DNA from: Acipenser ruthenus
Taxonomy: Eukaryota; Chordata; Actinopteri; Acipenseriformes; Acipenseridae
Reading direction: 5' to 3'
Length of the DNA stretch: 64,000 bases
Assembly (NCBI RefSeq): GCF_902713425.1
Contig: NC_081244.1
Span: 2,741,073 to 2,805,072 of the forward strand
Positions within the stretch are counted from its first letter, which is position 1. Every line of letters starts with the position of its first letter. Position numbers and translations under genes: made by a program. The notes beneath the pieces are model-generated. The model did not search any database. It saw nothing but the letters and a program-made list of their open reading frames with translations, and had not been told where the DNA came from. Positions 48,780 through 61,225 of the stretch are shown here, piece after piece.

Positions 48780-50110
48780 TTGGAAGACTCGCCAGTTAAT
48801 GAGAAAAGTGGCAGCAGTGACTTGATGCAAGCCCTCTGAAGTCAGGTTGGTAAGATGTTGTGGAAATACTCAGGCACTGGTGAAGGTGGTCTGTGATATG
48901 ACATTGTTGCAGTTTTTTTATAAGATTCAGCGTGGATAAACCATATTCACAAAGATATGTTGAGCCAAACATGGTTAACACAAATATTGCACTTTTTTAA
49001 ATTGATTTAAACGTGGTCTCTGGGATAATGCTGACCCAGAAATCACAGTTATTGACGTCTTTCAGTCTGGCTTTTAGTACATCTGAAACATGAAGCTCAG
49101 TCATTTAGGCCTAAATCTGAAGAAATCCCTCATCCAGAGTGGAAAGCAGTTGTTTTGCTTCTGCAGCCCCCAGTCCATCTGGAGAAACTGAAAACGGATG
49201 ACGGAGAAATAGCAGCAGCTCACTGGAGAGATTTGAAGTCTTCCAAATAGGCCTTGAAGTTTTCAGTTAGCTTTACCATGAACTTGTGCATGTCATCATC
49301 TGCCGTAGCTTTATTTTTTACACAATGGTCACAAACTTTAGGGAAGTGTATCATTTTTCTAGAATGCAAGTCTGCTTTAAACATAGCCAGTTGCTCTTGA
49401 AAGGCAACTACAGTCTCGTAGAGGTCACCAACAGTTTGATCAGAGCCATGAAGTTTAAGATTAAGTTCACTTAGCTGTGTAGTGATGTCACACAAGAACG
49501 ACACGTTTGCCATTGCTGCTCCGTCATTTATAAACTCTAGCAGGGTATGCGACTTTTGGCTCCTGTGTTTAGTTAAAAAAAAACACGAATCTCATTCTGA
49601 AGCGCACATACCCTCTCCAGCACTTTACCTTTGCTTAACCAATGCACATAATTGGGTAGCAGCAAGTCGTCGTATATAGCCTCCAAGAGTGCCTTGAAGA
49701 GTCGATGCTGAAGACTTGAGCTCCTCCGAATACAATTTACAAGTTTCATTACACAATCCATCTAGTCTCCCAGTTCTGCAGATAGTTTTGCGCAGAGTAC
49801 AGTCTGGTAACTTAAGCAATTAATTGACACAGCAGCGGAGTTGTGTGCAGCCAGCCGACTAGCTATACCCCTTTATCAATCCAACCGTCAGTTACAATCG
49901 AGTTTATTTTCCACAAATCCACCGGTGGTTTGTCCATGCAAAGGCAGCAAACGTGAAAGCTCCTCTCTAAAATATTTGCCATCAAAAAAGCGAACGAAAG
50001 TTGACAACTAGGCAACATGGTTTATGTCACAGCACTCATCAGAAATTAAAGAGAATACTAGAAAGTTTGCTCTCTTGCTTGAAGGTGTTACAGGTGATAT
50101 GTGCAAAAGC
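48780..50110 (-). pseudogene. decayed hAT transposase (ZBED/GTF2IRD2-like group)
   Basis: Minus-strand fragments in order: LSTFVRFFDGKYFREELSRL with LLPLHGQTTGGF (near 50000-49900); LVNCIRRSSSLQHRLFKALL with WLSKGKVLERVCALQNEIRV (49761-49573); VSFLCDITTQLSELNLKLHG with DQTVGDLYETVVAFQEQLAMF (49513-49220); and the C-terminal dimerisation piece MFGSTYLCEYGLSTLNLIKK with TSYQPDFRGLASS (48981-48796). This is the order of hAT transposases related to the domesticated ZBED5/GTF2IRD2 genes. Frames are interrupted several times, and the N-terminal BED finger is not seen. It is a dead copy; terminal repeats were not found. Confidence 0.8.
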
Positions 50111-50212
50111 AATAGTGAAACCCATCTATAGTGTAGCCAGCTCCAAGGAATAAGTGCCACCACCGATTAATGAAAATCACAATCATCCTTTTCATTTATG
50201 GGATTTTGTGTT

Positions 50213-50967
50213 TGTAACAGGGGAGATCTGGACTGACTATCTGGCACATGCGTGGTACAGCAGGAAGAGGGCAGCAGTCTTGTAGGATCCGCCTGTCAGT
50301 CATGGCGATGACACAGAGAGGTGGTGAAGAGGCTGTGTTAAGCTTTCCCTCTCTCGGAGTGGCTGAGAGGCTAGCCTTGGGGGATTGCTTGGCCCATAAG
50401 AACTGTGCTTGGTTTTGCATTCAGGTGGCCAGAGAGAGAGGATACCCAGTGATGCTGGCGGAAGACGTCAGTATAAACAAAGAACAGGCAAGCACGGCTG
50501 AGTGAGATAGCCTGTCTTGAAAAAAACAAAAAAAATATACAAAAAATAATTACGTACCCGAGGGGACGTGTAACTGTACGGGGAACTCTGGCCACCCCAG
50601 TGTATAGGCTAACTGAGCATAGGTCGGAGGCCCGTACTGACCGGCTTAGCCATAGTGGGGGCACTGCATAAGCAGCACTTTTGTTTTGTAGTTTTATTAG
50701 TGTGTTATATTTCCCCTTATTCTTTCGCCTCTTGTTTTCATGATTACTTTGAGCACCTGTCAGTGTGCCAATTCCTCACCGTTTTACCAGTATTGTTATT
50801 CCGGTGGTCCTGTGTACCGTTGTTGGTACTCAGGCCATGGACAACAGCTCCCTCTGCGGGCAATAAGAAAAACGTCTGAATTAATAAAACTGGGCACCTG
50901 TGCGGTGTTTGCAACTAAAACTTCTGTCTCCAGTGTGTGTCAGTGAATTACCCCCCACCCTTCCACA
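50213..50967 (+). mobile_element. solo LTR, family A (second copy)
   Basis: Starts TGTAACAGGGGAGAT and ends CCACCCTTCCACA; contains AATTAATAAAAC (poly(A)-type signal near 50879). It is the inverted relative of 1767-2486. No matching target duplication is seen (GTGTT left, CCATT right), so it is old or rearranged. Confidence 0.8.
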
Positions 50968-51039
50968 CCATTATAATAAAATGCTTGTAATATTTAACTT
51001 ACCTTTCTCACTGCAAGTCGATAGGACCATGGGGGCAGC

Positions 51040-51555
51040 CATGTTAGGGAACCAAGTTTTATTTTGGTTTGATGTTATTGTTTATATTGATACTTGCATT
51101 GTGTATTTACATGTGGGTTAAAACAAATGCATTTGTATATGTTAAGGCCAAAGATGGCTCTATGTATATTTAAATGTAATTAAATTTCAATTTATATTGT
51201 ATTGGTTTAGTCCAGGGGAGGAGCTAATGGAAAGAGGTATAAGTACCTGGGTTTTGGGTCATTTGAAGGAGAGAAATGAGGAGTGAGGTGTGCTCTGACT
51301 ATGTTGACTTTGTGAGTAGGCAAGTGTTCTGTGTTGGGAGATCTGTGTGAGACAGCCTTGTATTTTTGTTTTCTTTTTGTATTTTCTTTGTATGAATATT
51401 GAGAATCTTTTGTTGTTGATTTATTTTTCTTTATTGTTTTGATTTGCTATTCCACTGGAGGCCTTGAATAAAAAAACACTTTTTGGCATTTCAAAACTCG
51501 ACTTCTGTTTGTCTCGTGCACCCTGCATAACCTCTTGACCACGATATATTACACT
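51040..51555 (+). mobile_element. possible LTR-like promoter/poly(A) segment
   Basis: A TATA-type motif GGTATAAGTACC near 51236 and TTGAATAAAAAAAC near 51466 are spaced like the promoter and poly(A) signal of an LTR, followed by CTTCTGTTTGTCTCGTGCACC. The ends and target duplication could not be fixed. Confidence 0.3.
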
Positions 51556-52904
51556 GCTTTTTGGTGTTAAACTGCAGTTAAAGTGATTCTATTAAATGTA
51601 ATCTTACAATGCGATTCTGCATCTCCGTTGAAAATGTCACAAAAAAAATGTGTCTATTAAAAGAGGGCAACTTTTAACATTTTTAAATATAGGATTTAAC
51701 TGACAAAAAGAATGAAAAGATACAGACTTAAGTAAAGATCGCTAATCAGCCCAGTGTTTTAATCGTGAATTTTAATTCATGTAACACAAGACGAATAAAC
51801 CTGCTAAACAAATATTTTTAAATCTATCCTCATTGAACAGAAACGAAATCGTCAAGTAAGCTATAAATTTGGTTAAAACTGTCACATCACATCGAAGAAA
51901 TGTTTTACGTGTAACACAGTGAAATTGGAAATGCCGAGCCCATATTATCAGTAAGAGCTTCTCGAAGCGCCATCCTCCGTCTGGCATTCATACATATATA
52001 AGTGGGCGATATTGCTCTATTTTGTAAGACTCTGACTGATTGTGCTTTTCCAAAGACTGAGGCGGAAACAGAAGTGGCAAACCAATAGGTGAGATTTTAA
52101 TTCACAAAGAAAACAAAAATAGCAAGCAAACTAAATATTTTACAAATAAAAGACTAATCCAGGTCTGGGCACTAACTCACTTTTGGAGCCCTAACTATGG
52201 ATTATGGTATGGCTGACCCACAGCATAAAAAAGAAAAACTGTGCACATACTTAGTTCCATAGAGATTCACTTTAAATCCATAGGGAAGTGCACCATTTCT
52301 TTTCAGTCTTTTAACTGTCCACAATTGGTGCAATGATCCAAGTAATAATGCATCGTCTCTTTCTAGTTCACCAGCAACCCCTCCAAATAACTTGTATGGG
52401 AATATGCACCCAGGTTGTAGTGCTTGTACTCACTGGTTGTTGCATGGTTGCTGGTAAGTTTGTATCCGGTTTCAAAGCGCTCTCTTCAGTATTACTGGTC
52501 TGTTACAGTCCATTGCCAAATCCTTTGTTAAACAGTTCTGTCCTTAGCGTTGGATTGCTTGCACCAAACCCTCATTCTTAAACAGCGCACATTGCTGTAT
52601 TGGCGTATTTTCACAGTCCTTTGTAGACGGTCCCTTACAGCCTCCGCTTGCTGTGAAACCGGGCTAATGTTCAGTTTAATACTGCTGCAAAACACTCCCC
52701 TTTTTATTTCCCAGAATCCCGCCGTTACAGAGCCCCTGAGTTCCAGGAACTAGGGGAATTGTAGTCTTTTGAGCAGCGGCCATTTTATAAAAAAACGAAA
52801 AGAAAACCCTGCCTTTTAACTCTTGTGACAAACAGTAACTTTATCGCTGTCCTTTAATAGAAACCCCCACCATTTCTATCGGGACTAACACGATAACCAT
52901 CTAT

Positions 52905-52975
<71 letters not shown>

Positions 52976-53111
52976 GATGTACATGATACAATAGGCAGCA
53001 CTGAGTACGGAGCACTCAGCGCTGTGCGGACCACTCCAGCTGTCGCTGTTATGATTTCAAGGTGTCCTTTTCATTTTCTTTATTGGCAGTTATGTTATTT
53101 TACAAATACGT
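51556..53111. other. no gene seen; (TA)n at 52912-52972
   Basis: Intergenic DNA. A TATATAAG motif near 51995 and a CCAAT near 52081 are isolated. A 60-bp TA microsatellite lies at 52912-52972. Confidence 0.45.
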
Positions 53112-53193
53112 TGTAGCGGTAGTAAGCCCTGCTGTTTAAATGTATATGTTTATTTTTAGAACAGGGTTTCTGCCTCCGCCCCCGTGTTATTTT

Positions 53194-53249
<56 letters not shown>

Positions 53250-53741
53250 TTGTTGTATTTATATGACGGCGAAGCACCGGGTGTTTTGTTGTTTTATTTA
53301 TTTAGAAAGGTATTTACCACAGTAATTTAGAACACTCGTGCAGATTGTGGCCGAGGGGTAATATAATAATTGCCAGCTAGTTAAACCCCTCGGCTACGAT
53401 ATATGAACCTGCAGCTCTCTGCACTCGTGAGTGTATGAGGAACAAGAGTGGAGAGAGCGAGGAGAGAAAAACAAAACTAAAAAAAGATACAGGAACAGTG
53501 AAGGCTACAGCCCAGCCTGACCTGTATTATTTATTATTTTGTGTTCGAGATTTGTTTCTGTTTGAATCTTTTATTTTGCTCTGTGAGCACAGTTTCTTTT
53601 TGTTTAAACCTTTGATTTATTTTTGTATTTAAATAATTAAATGACGCCCAGCCGCGTCTTTCTTTTGCAACAGCAGTATTTGGTGTCAGCGTTTTTAGTT
53701 CCTGTTTCTGGTCTGTCAGACGACTCAGCCACCCTGTCACA
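53112..53741 (+). mobile_element. solo LTR family B (second copy)
   Basis: TGTAGCGGTAGTAAGCC ... CACCCTGTCACA with TACGT duplicated at 53107-53111 and 53742-53746. It shares CCTCGGC...GATATA(T/A)(G/A)AACCTGCAGC with the LTR at 17156-17707. It contains a (TTA)n microsatellite at 53196-53249, absent from the other copy. Confidence 0.9.
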
Positions 53742-53761
53742 TACGTATGTTACAGTAATAC

Positions 53762-54001
53762 ATTTTATTTTATTTATTTAGCAGACGCCTTTATCCAAGG
53801 CGACTTACAGAGACTAAGGTGTGTGAACTATGCATCAGCTGCAGAGTCACTTACAAGTGCATCTCACCTGAAAGACGGAGCACAAGGAGGTTAAGTGACT
53901 TGCTCAGGGTCACACAATGAGTCAGTGGCTGAGGTGGGATTTGAACCGGGGCCCTCCTGGTTACAAGCCCTTTTCTTTAACCACTGGACCACACAGCCTC
54001 C
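53762..54001 (-). mobile_element. tRNA-derived V-type SINE (second subfamily)
   Basis: On the minus strand: head GGAGGCTGTGTGGTCCAGTG with a B box GGTTCAAATCC, centre CCCTGAGCAAGTCACTTAAC, LINE-like tail GTCGCCTTGGATAAAGGCGT and a short AAATAAAT tail. Full length, about 240 bp. It differs in head and centre from the SINE in the histone spacers. Confidence 0.85.
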
Positions 54002-54076
54002 TGCCAGTGTTAAGGTTTATAATAATCAGTAAGTACACAAATGCAATGCAAAACAGATATTTCCTAATAGACAATG

Positions 54077-54081
54077 CGAGA

Positions 54082-54154
<73 letters not shown>
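54077..54154. repeat. (GA)n microsatellite
   Basis: About 39 GA dinucleotides with one early interruption. Confidence 0.98.
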
Positions 54155-54157
<3 letters not shown>

Positions 54158-54179
54158 CCTTTGCGAGACTGAGTTACGG

Positions 54180-57165
54180 ATACCTGTGAGTTTTGACCTG
54201 GATTGTTCTGATTACCTGATTTGTGGCCTGACCCTGTTTTGTGTGGATAACCTGCTACGTATACCTTACCCTTGCCTGTTTATTGACCTGCTTTTGGAAC
54301 TGTGGAATGATAAACCAGGTGCTGCCCTGTTTTACACTGAACTTTGTTGTGTTGAACATATTTGTAAGTATCTCTACTGCTTTACTGTGCACAAGTTTAG
54401 ACCGACCTCTTTATTTGTCACATATGGTGGAGAATGCGGGTAATGTTCTATAAAAGTACAACAACAACAACAACAACATTGCAAAATGGCAGAATCCAAG
54501 ATGGACGCAAAACCTGCAAGCTTTGCTGCAGACAGTAGCTACACAGCAACAGGTAGCACAACAGGAGGCAATACGCATACATCAAGAAGCGATGGTGTTG
54601 CAACAGCATACTAATCAGTTGCTCCAGGGGGAACAAGCCCGGATTGGAAAAAGAACTGAAGGAAGGGATGGAAAACCTGGCAGAAAGAATCGGGAGCCAA
54701 ACATCAGCAACAGGCCAACGGCATACCAATCGGTATCTATAGAAAATGACACCACAGGATGATGTGGAAGCATTTTTAACTACTTTGGAAAGAACCGCTG
54801 AACGGGAAAAGTGGCCAAAGGAAGAGTGGGCTGGGCTGATAGCGCCATATCTCTCTGGTGATTCCCAGAATTTGGACTTTACGGAATCCCAAAACTACAG
54901 AAAATTGAAGGCCGAGATTCTATATCGTTTGGCGGTGACAGATGCTGTACGAGCACACCGGTTCCACAAGTGGATGTATAACCCGGAACAGCCACCAAGG
55001 TCTCAGATGTTTGACCTTATAAACCTGGCCCGGAAGTGGTTGCAGTCGGAAGAGCATACAACGGCGGACATTGTCGAGCTGGTCGTCCTTGACCAATTTC
55101 AGCAGGGATTGCCGAAGGAAGTCCGACGCTGGGTCGGGCAAAACGATTCAAAAACCGCAGATCAGCTTGTGGCATTGGTGGAGAGATTCTTCACAGCGGC
55201 GGCAATAGACAAGCAGCAGGATTTTGGACCATCTACCTCCCGACTCACCCGTCCCTACAAAACCGGTAAGCCTGTTCAATCATCTGGGGGTGGGGGGGGG
55301 TAAAAGGACAAATGGCTACTGGGGGACGGGAGGATGTTGGGGGGCAGTCGGGAGGTGAGAACAGAGGAAGAGAAAGATGGAATCCAACCCCTCTATCCAA
55401 AGTGACATGTTACAAATGTCACAAACTGGGGTATATTGCAGCTTACTGTCCGGAAAAGGATGAAGCTATGGACTGTAATATGGAGAAAGGGAAAGTGATG
55501 ATGCTGTATACTATGCCTGTCCAATAGTGGTTACTGCTATGTCTTATGGTAAAATGAATCACCCCCATGTGTGTCCAGTAACGGTTGAGGGGAAGGAGGT
55601 ATTAGCCCTGCTTGATTCGGGAAGTATGCTTACATTGGTCGCTGCAAAATTAGTGCCCAAGCCCAAATTGGAGAAAGACCAGAAGCTGAATATTACATGC
55701 GTTCATGGCAACACCCGTTCATACCCCTCAGCTCTGGTCACCCTACAGACATTAGAGGGTGAGCTAGAGTACGAGGTAGGGGTGGTCCCCGAACTGCCAT
55801 ACAATGTAATACTCGGCAGGTACTTTCCTAACTTTTCAAAGTTAGGCCAAAATAAAGAGTTGGCCCCAGAAATACAGATTGGCAAGCAGGAAATTACCTC
55901 ATTCCCCATCTTAGAGACGGCTGGTGCATCACAGAAAATAGTTTCCCCAGTTGGTACAAGTGAACCAGGATCTGAGACAGTGCGAGGAGTAAGGGAAAGT
56001 GAACCAGTTCCTGAACTAGCCAGTACCAGCGGGGTATTGGTACAGAATGACCCGGGTCTCATTGAGATAGAGGCCCTGGAACTGGGGAATGTTGAACCCA
56101 ACCCGGGAACTTTGGTACTGCTCAGATTCAGGACCTCACATTACAAAATGCGAGGGCAAATATAAAAAGGTGGATGGGAAGGTCCTGGAAGGTGTTGAGG
56201 GTGAAATATTTCCCTCTTTGCAATGAAAGAGGGGCTATTGTATAGGATAGACAAAATTGGGGTGGAGGAGGTTGAGCAGTTATTGGTGCCTAATAGGTAT
56301 ATGGCCACGGTTTAAAATTTAGCTCACAGACACATACTAGGGGGACACCTAGGGGAAATGAAAACCTGTGATAGGATTCTGCAGCGGTTTTACTGGTCCG
56401 GTGTACATACTGCGGTAAGTCGGCATTGTCGAGAATGCCCGGAGTACCAATTAACTGCCTCGAAACCGTCTTTTAGAAGCCCACTGATACCACTCCTAAT
56501 AATTGAGACCCCGTTGAGCAAGTCGCTATGGACCTGGTTGGTCCCCTACCAAAGTCGGCTAGGGGATACCAATACATTTTAGTTGTAATGGACTACGTGG
56601 CCCGATATCCCGAAGCTAAAGCTAAAGAACTATGGCTGATGTTCAGTTGGGTTGGGCTGCCCAAAGAGATCTTGACAGATCATGGCACCCCCTTCATGTC
56701 CCGAATTCTTAAAGATTTATGTACCCTGTTAAATGTGAAGCAGATTCGAACGTCGGTGTACCACCCACAAATTTATGGTTTAGTGGAACGGTTTAACCGG
56801 ACATTGAAATCTATGCTCCGCAAGGTAATAGACAAGGATGGGAAAAATTGGGACTGTATGCTGCCACACTTAATGTTTGCCATCAGGGAGGTACCCCAGG
56901 AGTCATTGGGTTTCTCACCATTCAAGCTGCTTTATGGCAGACATCCGAGAGGGATACTTGATATTGCATGGGAGACTTGGGAACACGAGGCCCCCCCCTT
57001 TCACATTATGACTGAACACGTGAACACCATGCAAGAGAGGTTAGCCACGGTCACCTCATAGTACGTGAACACCTACGGTGAGCACAAGAGCAATAAAGGT
57101 ACAGCTATAACCGGCAAGCCGCAGTAAGAGTTTTTTCACCTGGGGATAAGGTGTTTGTGTTAATT
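54180..57165 (+). mobile_element. broken Ty3/Gypsy relic with SCAN-like gag (Gmr1-like)
   Basis: Parts seen in order: an LTR-like stretch ending near 54420 at TTGTCACATATGGTGGAG; a SCAN-like gag domain (54746-55303: DVEAFLTTLERTAEREKWP, YRKLKAEILYRLAVTDA); a CCHC zinc knuckle (CYKCHKLGYIAAYCP near 55410); an aspartic protease (ALLDSGSMLTLVAAKLV near 55600); and an integrase finger and core (LGGHLGEMKTCDRI; DLVGPLPKSARGYQ; HPQIYGLVERFNRTLKSML). No reverse transcriptase was recognised. Several breaks; old. It runs into a CR1 scrap at 57165. Confidence 0.85.
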
Positions 57166-57525
57166 CCAGACCCTCACAATTCTCTGTGTAAAAAAGTGCC
57201 TCCTATTTTCTGTTCTGAATGCCCCTTTATCTAATCTCCATTTGTGACCCCTGGTCCTTGTTTCTTTTTTTCAAGTCGAGAAGTCCCCTGGGTCAACATT
57301 CTCTATACCTTTTAGGATTTTGAATGTTTGAATCAGATCACCGCGTAGTCTTCTTTGTTCAAGACTGAATAGATTCAATTCTTTTAGCATGTCTGCATAC
57401 GACATGCCTTTTAATTCTGGTTGCTCTTCTTTGCACTCTTTCTAGAGCAGCAATCTCCTTTTTGTAACAAGATGACCAGAACTCAACACAATATTCTAGA
57501 TGAGGTCTTACTAATGCATTGCAAA
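57165..57525 (-). mobile_element. CR1-like LINE fragment (post-RT part)
   Basis: Similar to 16230-16600 base for base over long runs (CAATTCTCTGTGTAAAAAAG, TGCCTCCTATTTTCTGTTCT). It lacks the extreme 3' end. Confidence 0.85.
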
Positions 57526-59124
57526 GTACAAAATACGAATCAACATCAGACAGATAACAGTGTCAGTAATAGTTACACTGTAACAAACCCAATCCTTAAG
57601 CAACTTCCAATAACTAGTTTTTTGTGACGGAAATACAAATAAACTACCCTGAACAATATGAACTATCCAAAGCAGTAGGATTGTGCGACAGAACTAAGAA
57701 AATTTGCTGGGTAAGTCACTAAGTCAGTCAAAATGTTTACCAGAACAAGCATTAATACCAGTCATATAGGACAGATTAAGCTTTCAGCAATGTACAGCCA
57801 AACATGCCTGTGTTGATTAAAGGGTTTACCAATGAGTCCATCCGGCAGTCTTTATAAAAAAAAATGTCCATGAAACAACAACAACCAATACTTTAAAAGT
57901 CCCAAGCTGTTATATCAGGTCCGTATTGAAAATGCAGTTGAGCCAGAACAGTTTAAACACAAAACAAAAACAAAAATGAGACTTCTGAGCAGGGTGCTTG
58001 TTAAACCCTGATAAATAAACAAAAAAGATAATAATCCCAAACAGTCAGAACAGCCCAGATAATCCAGCAGCAAAAAATAAGATTCCTCCCCATCAATGGA
58101 TCTCACCCAGTTCTTCCTTGGTCCTGTCGAGCTTGGAGTTTCCAACCAGGTAAGGAGACAAAAAGTGATGATTTGGATAATAAATGGATTAGTCACCGTT
58201 GTTGCTCTTAGGATAAAAATAAACAATTTGAATGATGTGGATACTTTCAATTGGGCAGGAGATTAGATAACTGGTTACTTTCAAACTGGAAAATGGCAGA
58301 TTAGAAAAAAATACACTGTTTCTAACAACCAAAAGATTATTGCTTCCCGGTCTCTCCTTTACAGACCAGCAACCTTCTTCTTCTTCAAAAAAAGCCCTGC
58401 TCCTTCCTCCAAACACTGCATCCACAAAAAACCACACCCAAAAAAGAATCACCCAAGAAAAAGGAACCACACCCTTCCCAGGAAGTAATAGCCATATTTA
58501 AAGAGCTCAAAGCTTAAAGACATAATGATAAATCAAGCTCAATAAACCCTTTGCCAAGGCAATTAGCAAAACACCTGAATCCAATCCTTCCATGTGGAAA
58601 TTAAGGAAAAGATAATTCAGTTAAAACAACAAGAGAGAGACCAGTGCAGAGATAAACCCCTTACCAAAAACTGACAGTAAATTGATATAGCTTCACCTAA
58701 TTTTACCTTATGAATCTGAAAGGCCCACTTTAGAAACGAGGACAAAATTACTTATTTAGCAATTGAATAGAGAATTAACTTAACCTGGCCAGGTATTCTG
58801 ATACTCAATTAAGAGCAGCAGGCAGCAAATTACTTATGCTGCATTCATGTAGCTAGTGCTACAACATTAGGATACGATTAAATGCAAAATACTACAGATT
58901 GAATAACACTTGTGGCAGATTACAGTACAGTACTCTAAAGTACAGGATTAAATGCAGTAAAATAGGGAGCAGATAAGTGTAAGTAAAGCGCATTAAGGAA
59001 GAGTGATAAAGTGTCCAGAGGGAAAAGAGGAGTTCTACAGGTGCTGTCTGAAGAGGTGAGTCTTGAGGAGGTGCCAGAATGTCGTCAGGGACTGGGCAAT
59101 CATGGTAGATATATTCCTGGATAT
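57526..59124. other. no gene seen
   Basis: Unrecognised DNA. Around 58970-59090 there is a stretch (GAAGAGGTGAGTCTTGAGGA) of a kind I associate with fish dispersed repeats, but I could not name the family. Confidence 0.4.
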
Positions 59125-59518
59125 TGTAACGATCCTTGCGTTTTTGAGGGAAACGTCTTTGAGGGAAACAAGACTCGGGTAGACAAGGTGGGAGACCAGG
59201 TGGGATTCCAAACTTGACAAGTTTATTTTTGTTGAACTACTGGTGGAACAGCGAATCCCTGTCTGGGCCGGGTTCACGCCAAAATAATGAATTCCTCTCC
59301 ACTTTTCTTCACAATCATCCTCTGACTCTCTTCCTCACTCTGTGCCATCTTCTTTTCTCTCAGACACTCTCATTATATCTCTCTTCCACTCCACAGACAC
59401 ACTCCTGGGTTTTTCTTACTGTTTCACTGCTAAGGCCCTGACCTTCAGCTTCTCTCTCTGAAGCTCACAGTTTCTCAGCAACCACACCTCAAAATCTGCT
59501 CGCGTTCTCCTCCTCAAT
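59125..59518 (-). mobile_element. possible partial LTR
   Basis: Starts TGTAACGATCCTTGCG after TAT, and on the minus strand contains AATAAACTTGTC, a poly(A)-like motif. The remainder is a pyrimidine-rich stretch with no second end visible; it abuts the LINE at 59519. Confidence 0.3.
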
Positions 59519-60875
59519 GCTTGTACCAGGGCCTAATGGAGTTCCATACAGAGTGTACAAGACTGCCCCTGGTGTTCTACGAATCCTGTGGAAATTCATG
59601 AAAGTAGCATGGGAAAAACAGGTTGTACCAAGAGCATGGCACCAAGCAGGTGGGGTCTTTATACCCAAAGAAAAATACTCTACGATGATCGGTACTATAT
59701 TTCCCTGTTAAACGTGGAAAGCAAGATTTTCTTCAGCTTTGTTGCTCAGAGATTGTCAGTTTACCTATTGAAGAACTGCTTCATTGACACTTCAGTACAG
59801 AAAGCTGGTGTTCCAGGTTTCCCAGGATGCTTACAGCACATCAGTTTGATCTGGCAGCAAATTCAAACAGCTAAAAAGGCGAGGAAGGAGCTCCTTGTGA
59901 CATTCCTGGATTTAGCTAATGCATACGGTTCAGTACCACACAAACTACTTTGGGCAGCATTTTATTTTTTCAGTCTACTGAGGACAATAACAAACTTAGT
60001 GAAAGCCTAAAAACTAAATTTGTAATTTAGTTTTTCAACTTTAGAATTCAGCACTACATGGCAATGCCTAGAAGTTGGAATAATGGCAGCATGCACCATT
60101 TCTCCACTGGCTTTTACCATGGCAATGGAAGTAATCACTAGGGCATCAAAATGGGTAGTGGGAGGAGAGCACTTGGCTTCTGGAATACGACTACCACCAA
60201 TTCGAGCATATATGGATGACATGACAACCATGACTACAACAGTAGCCTGCACTAATCGGTTATTGGGCAAATTAACCAATAACATTGAATGAGCACAAAT
60301 GCAATTCAAGCCCACTAAATCAAGGAGCATCTCTATAATTAAAGGTAAAGTAGTAGATAAAACATTCTTCATTAATGGTGAGGCAATACCAACATTGTCT
60401 GAAAAGCCAGTGAAAAGTCTTGGGAGATGGTACGACGGGGATCTAAAGGACACAGTTTGTGTGGGAGAAGTTAGACAACAAGCAGTGGAAGGGTTGAAGA
60501 GCATAGACAGCAGCGCTTTACCAGGCAAACTAAAACTCTGGGGCTTTCAGTTTGGTCTACTGCCGAGGTTGCTGTGGCCACTGACTGTGTACGAGGTGTC
60601 TTTGACAACAGTAGAGAAGCTTGAAGCTTTAATCAGTTCATACATCAGGAAATGGTTGGGAGTTCCACGCTGCCTCAGCAGAGTGGGACTTTATGGTAAA
60701 GGAATACTCAGGCTTCCAGTCTCCACTCTAACCGAGGAGTTTAAGTGTGCCAAGGTCAGACTGGAAATGCGTAAGGGAGGCAGCACCTGTGTTGAAAACT
60801 GGAAGAAAGTGGGCAGCAAAGAAAGCTGTGGAGGATGCAAAGGCTGCCCTTCGAATTGGGGATATCATAGGGCAA
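59519..60875 (+). mobile_element. decayed LINE, second clade (reverse-transcriptase fragments)
   Basis: Plus-strand pieces: GPNGVPYRVYKTAPGVLRI; WHQAGGVFIPKEK; YYISLLNVESKIFFSFVAQR; FIDTSVQKAGVPGFPGCLQH; FLDLANAYGSVPHKLLWAAF; PPIRAYMDDMTTMTTT (the catalytic MDD box); KPVKSLGRWYDGDLKDT; LPRLLWPLTVYEVSLTTVE; SYIRKWLGVPRCLSRVGLYG. Frames shift at about 59700, 60010 and 60295, and part of the RT between about 60000 and 60060 is missing. It is not CR1; the clade is uncertain. The 3' part is cut by the CR1 piece at 60876. Confidence 0.8.
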
Positions 60876-61225
60876 GGTCTGAAGGTGATCTGATTCAAGC
60901 ATTCAAAATCCTAAAAGGTATAGACAATGTCGACCCAGGGGACTTTTTTGACCTGAAAAAAGAAACAAGGACCAGGGGTCACAAGTGGAGTCACAGGGGT
61001 CACAATTTTCAGAACAGAAAATAGGAGGCACTTTTTCACACAGAGAATTGTGAGGGTCTGGAACCAACTCCCCAGTAATGTTGTTGAAGCGGACACCCTG
61101 GGATCCTTCAAGAAGCTGCTTGACGAGATTCTGGGATTAATAAGCTACTAACAACCAAACGAGCAAGATGGGCTGAATGGCCTCCTTTTGTTTGTAAACT
61201 TTCTTATGTTCTTATGTTCTTAATA
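60876..61225 (+). mobile_element. CR1-like LINE 3' fragment
   Basis: Plus-strand GATCTGATTCAAGCATTCAA through to AAACGAGCAAGATGGGCTGA and the terminal (TTCTTATG)n repeat at 61200-61220. This is the reverse complement of 16080-16420. Confidence 0.9.

Noticed and set aside
53948-54001. tRNA-like sequence on the minus strand
   Set aside because: Head of a full-length SINE, not a functional tRNA gene.
57915-58470. Minus-strand frames of about 100 codons
   Set aside because: Low-complexity hydrophobic and acidic runs, no domain, no conserved neighbour.
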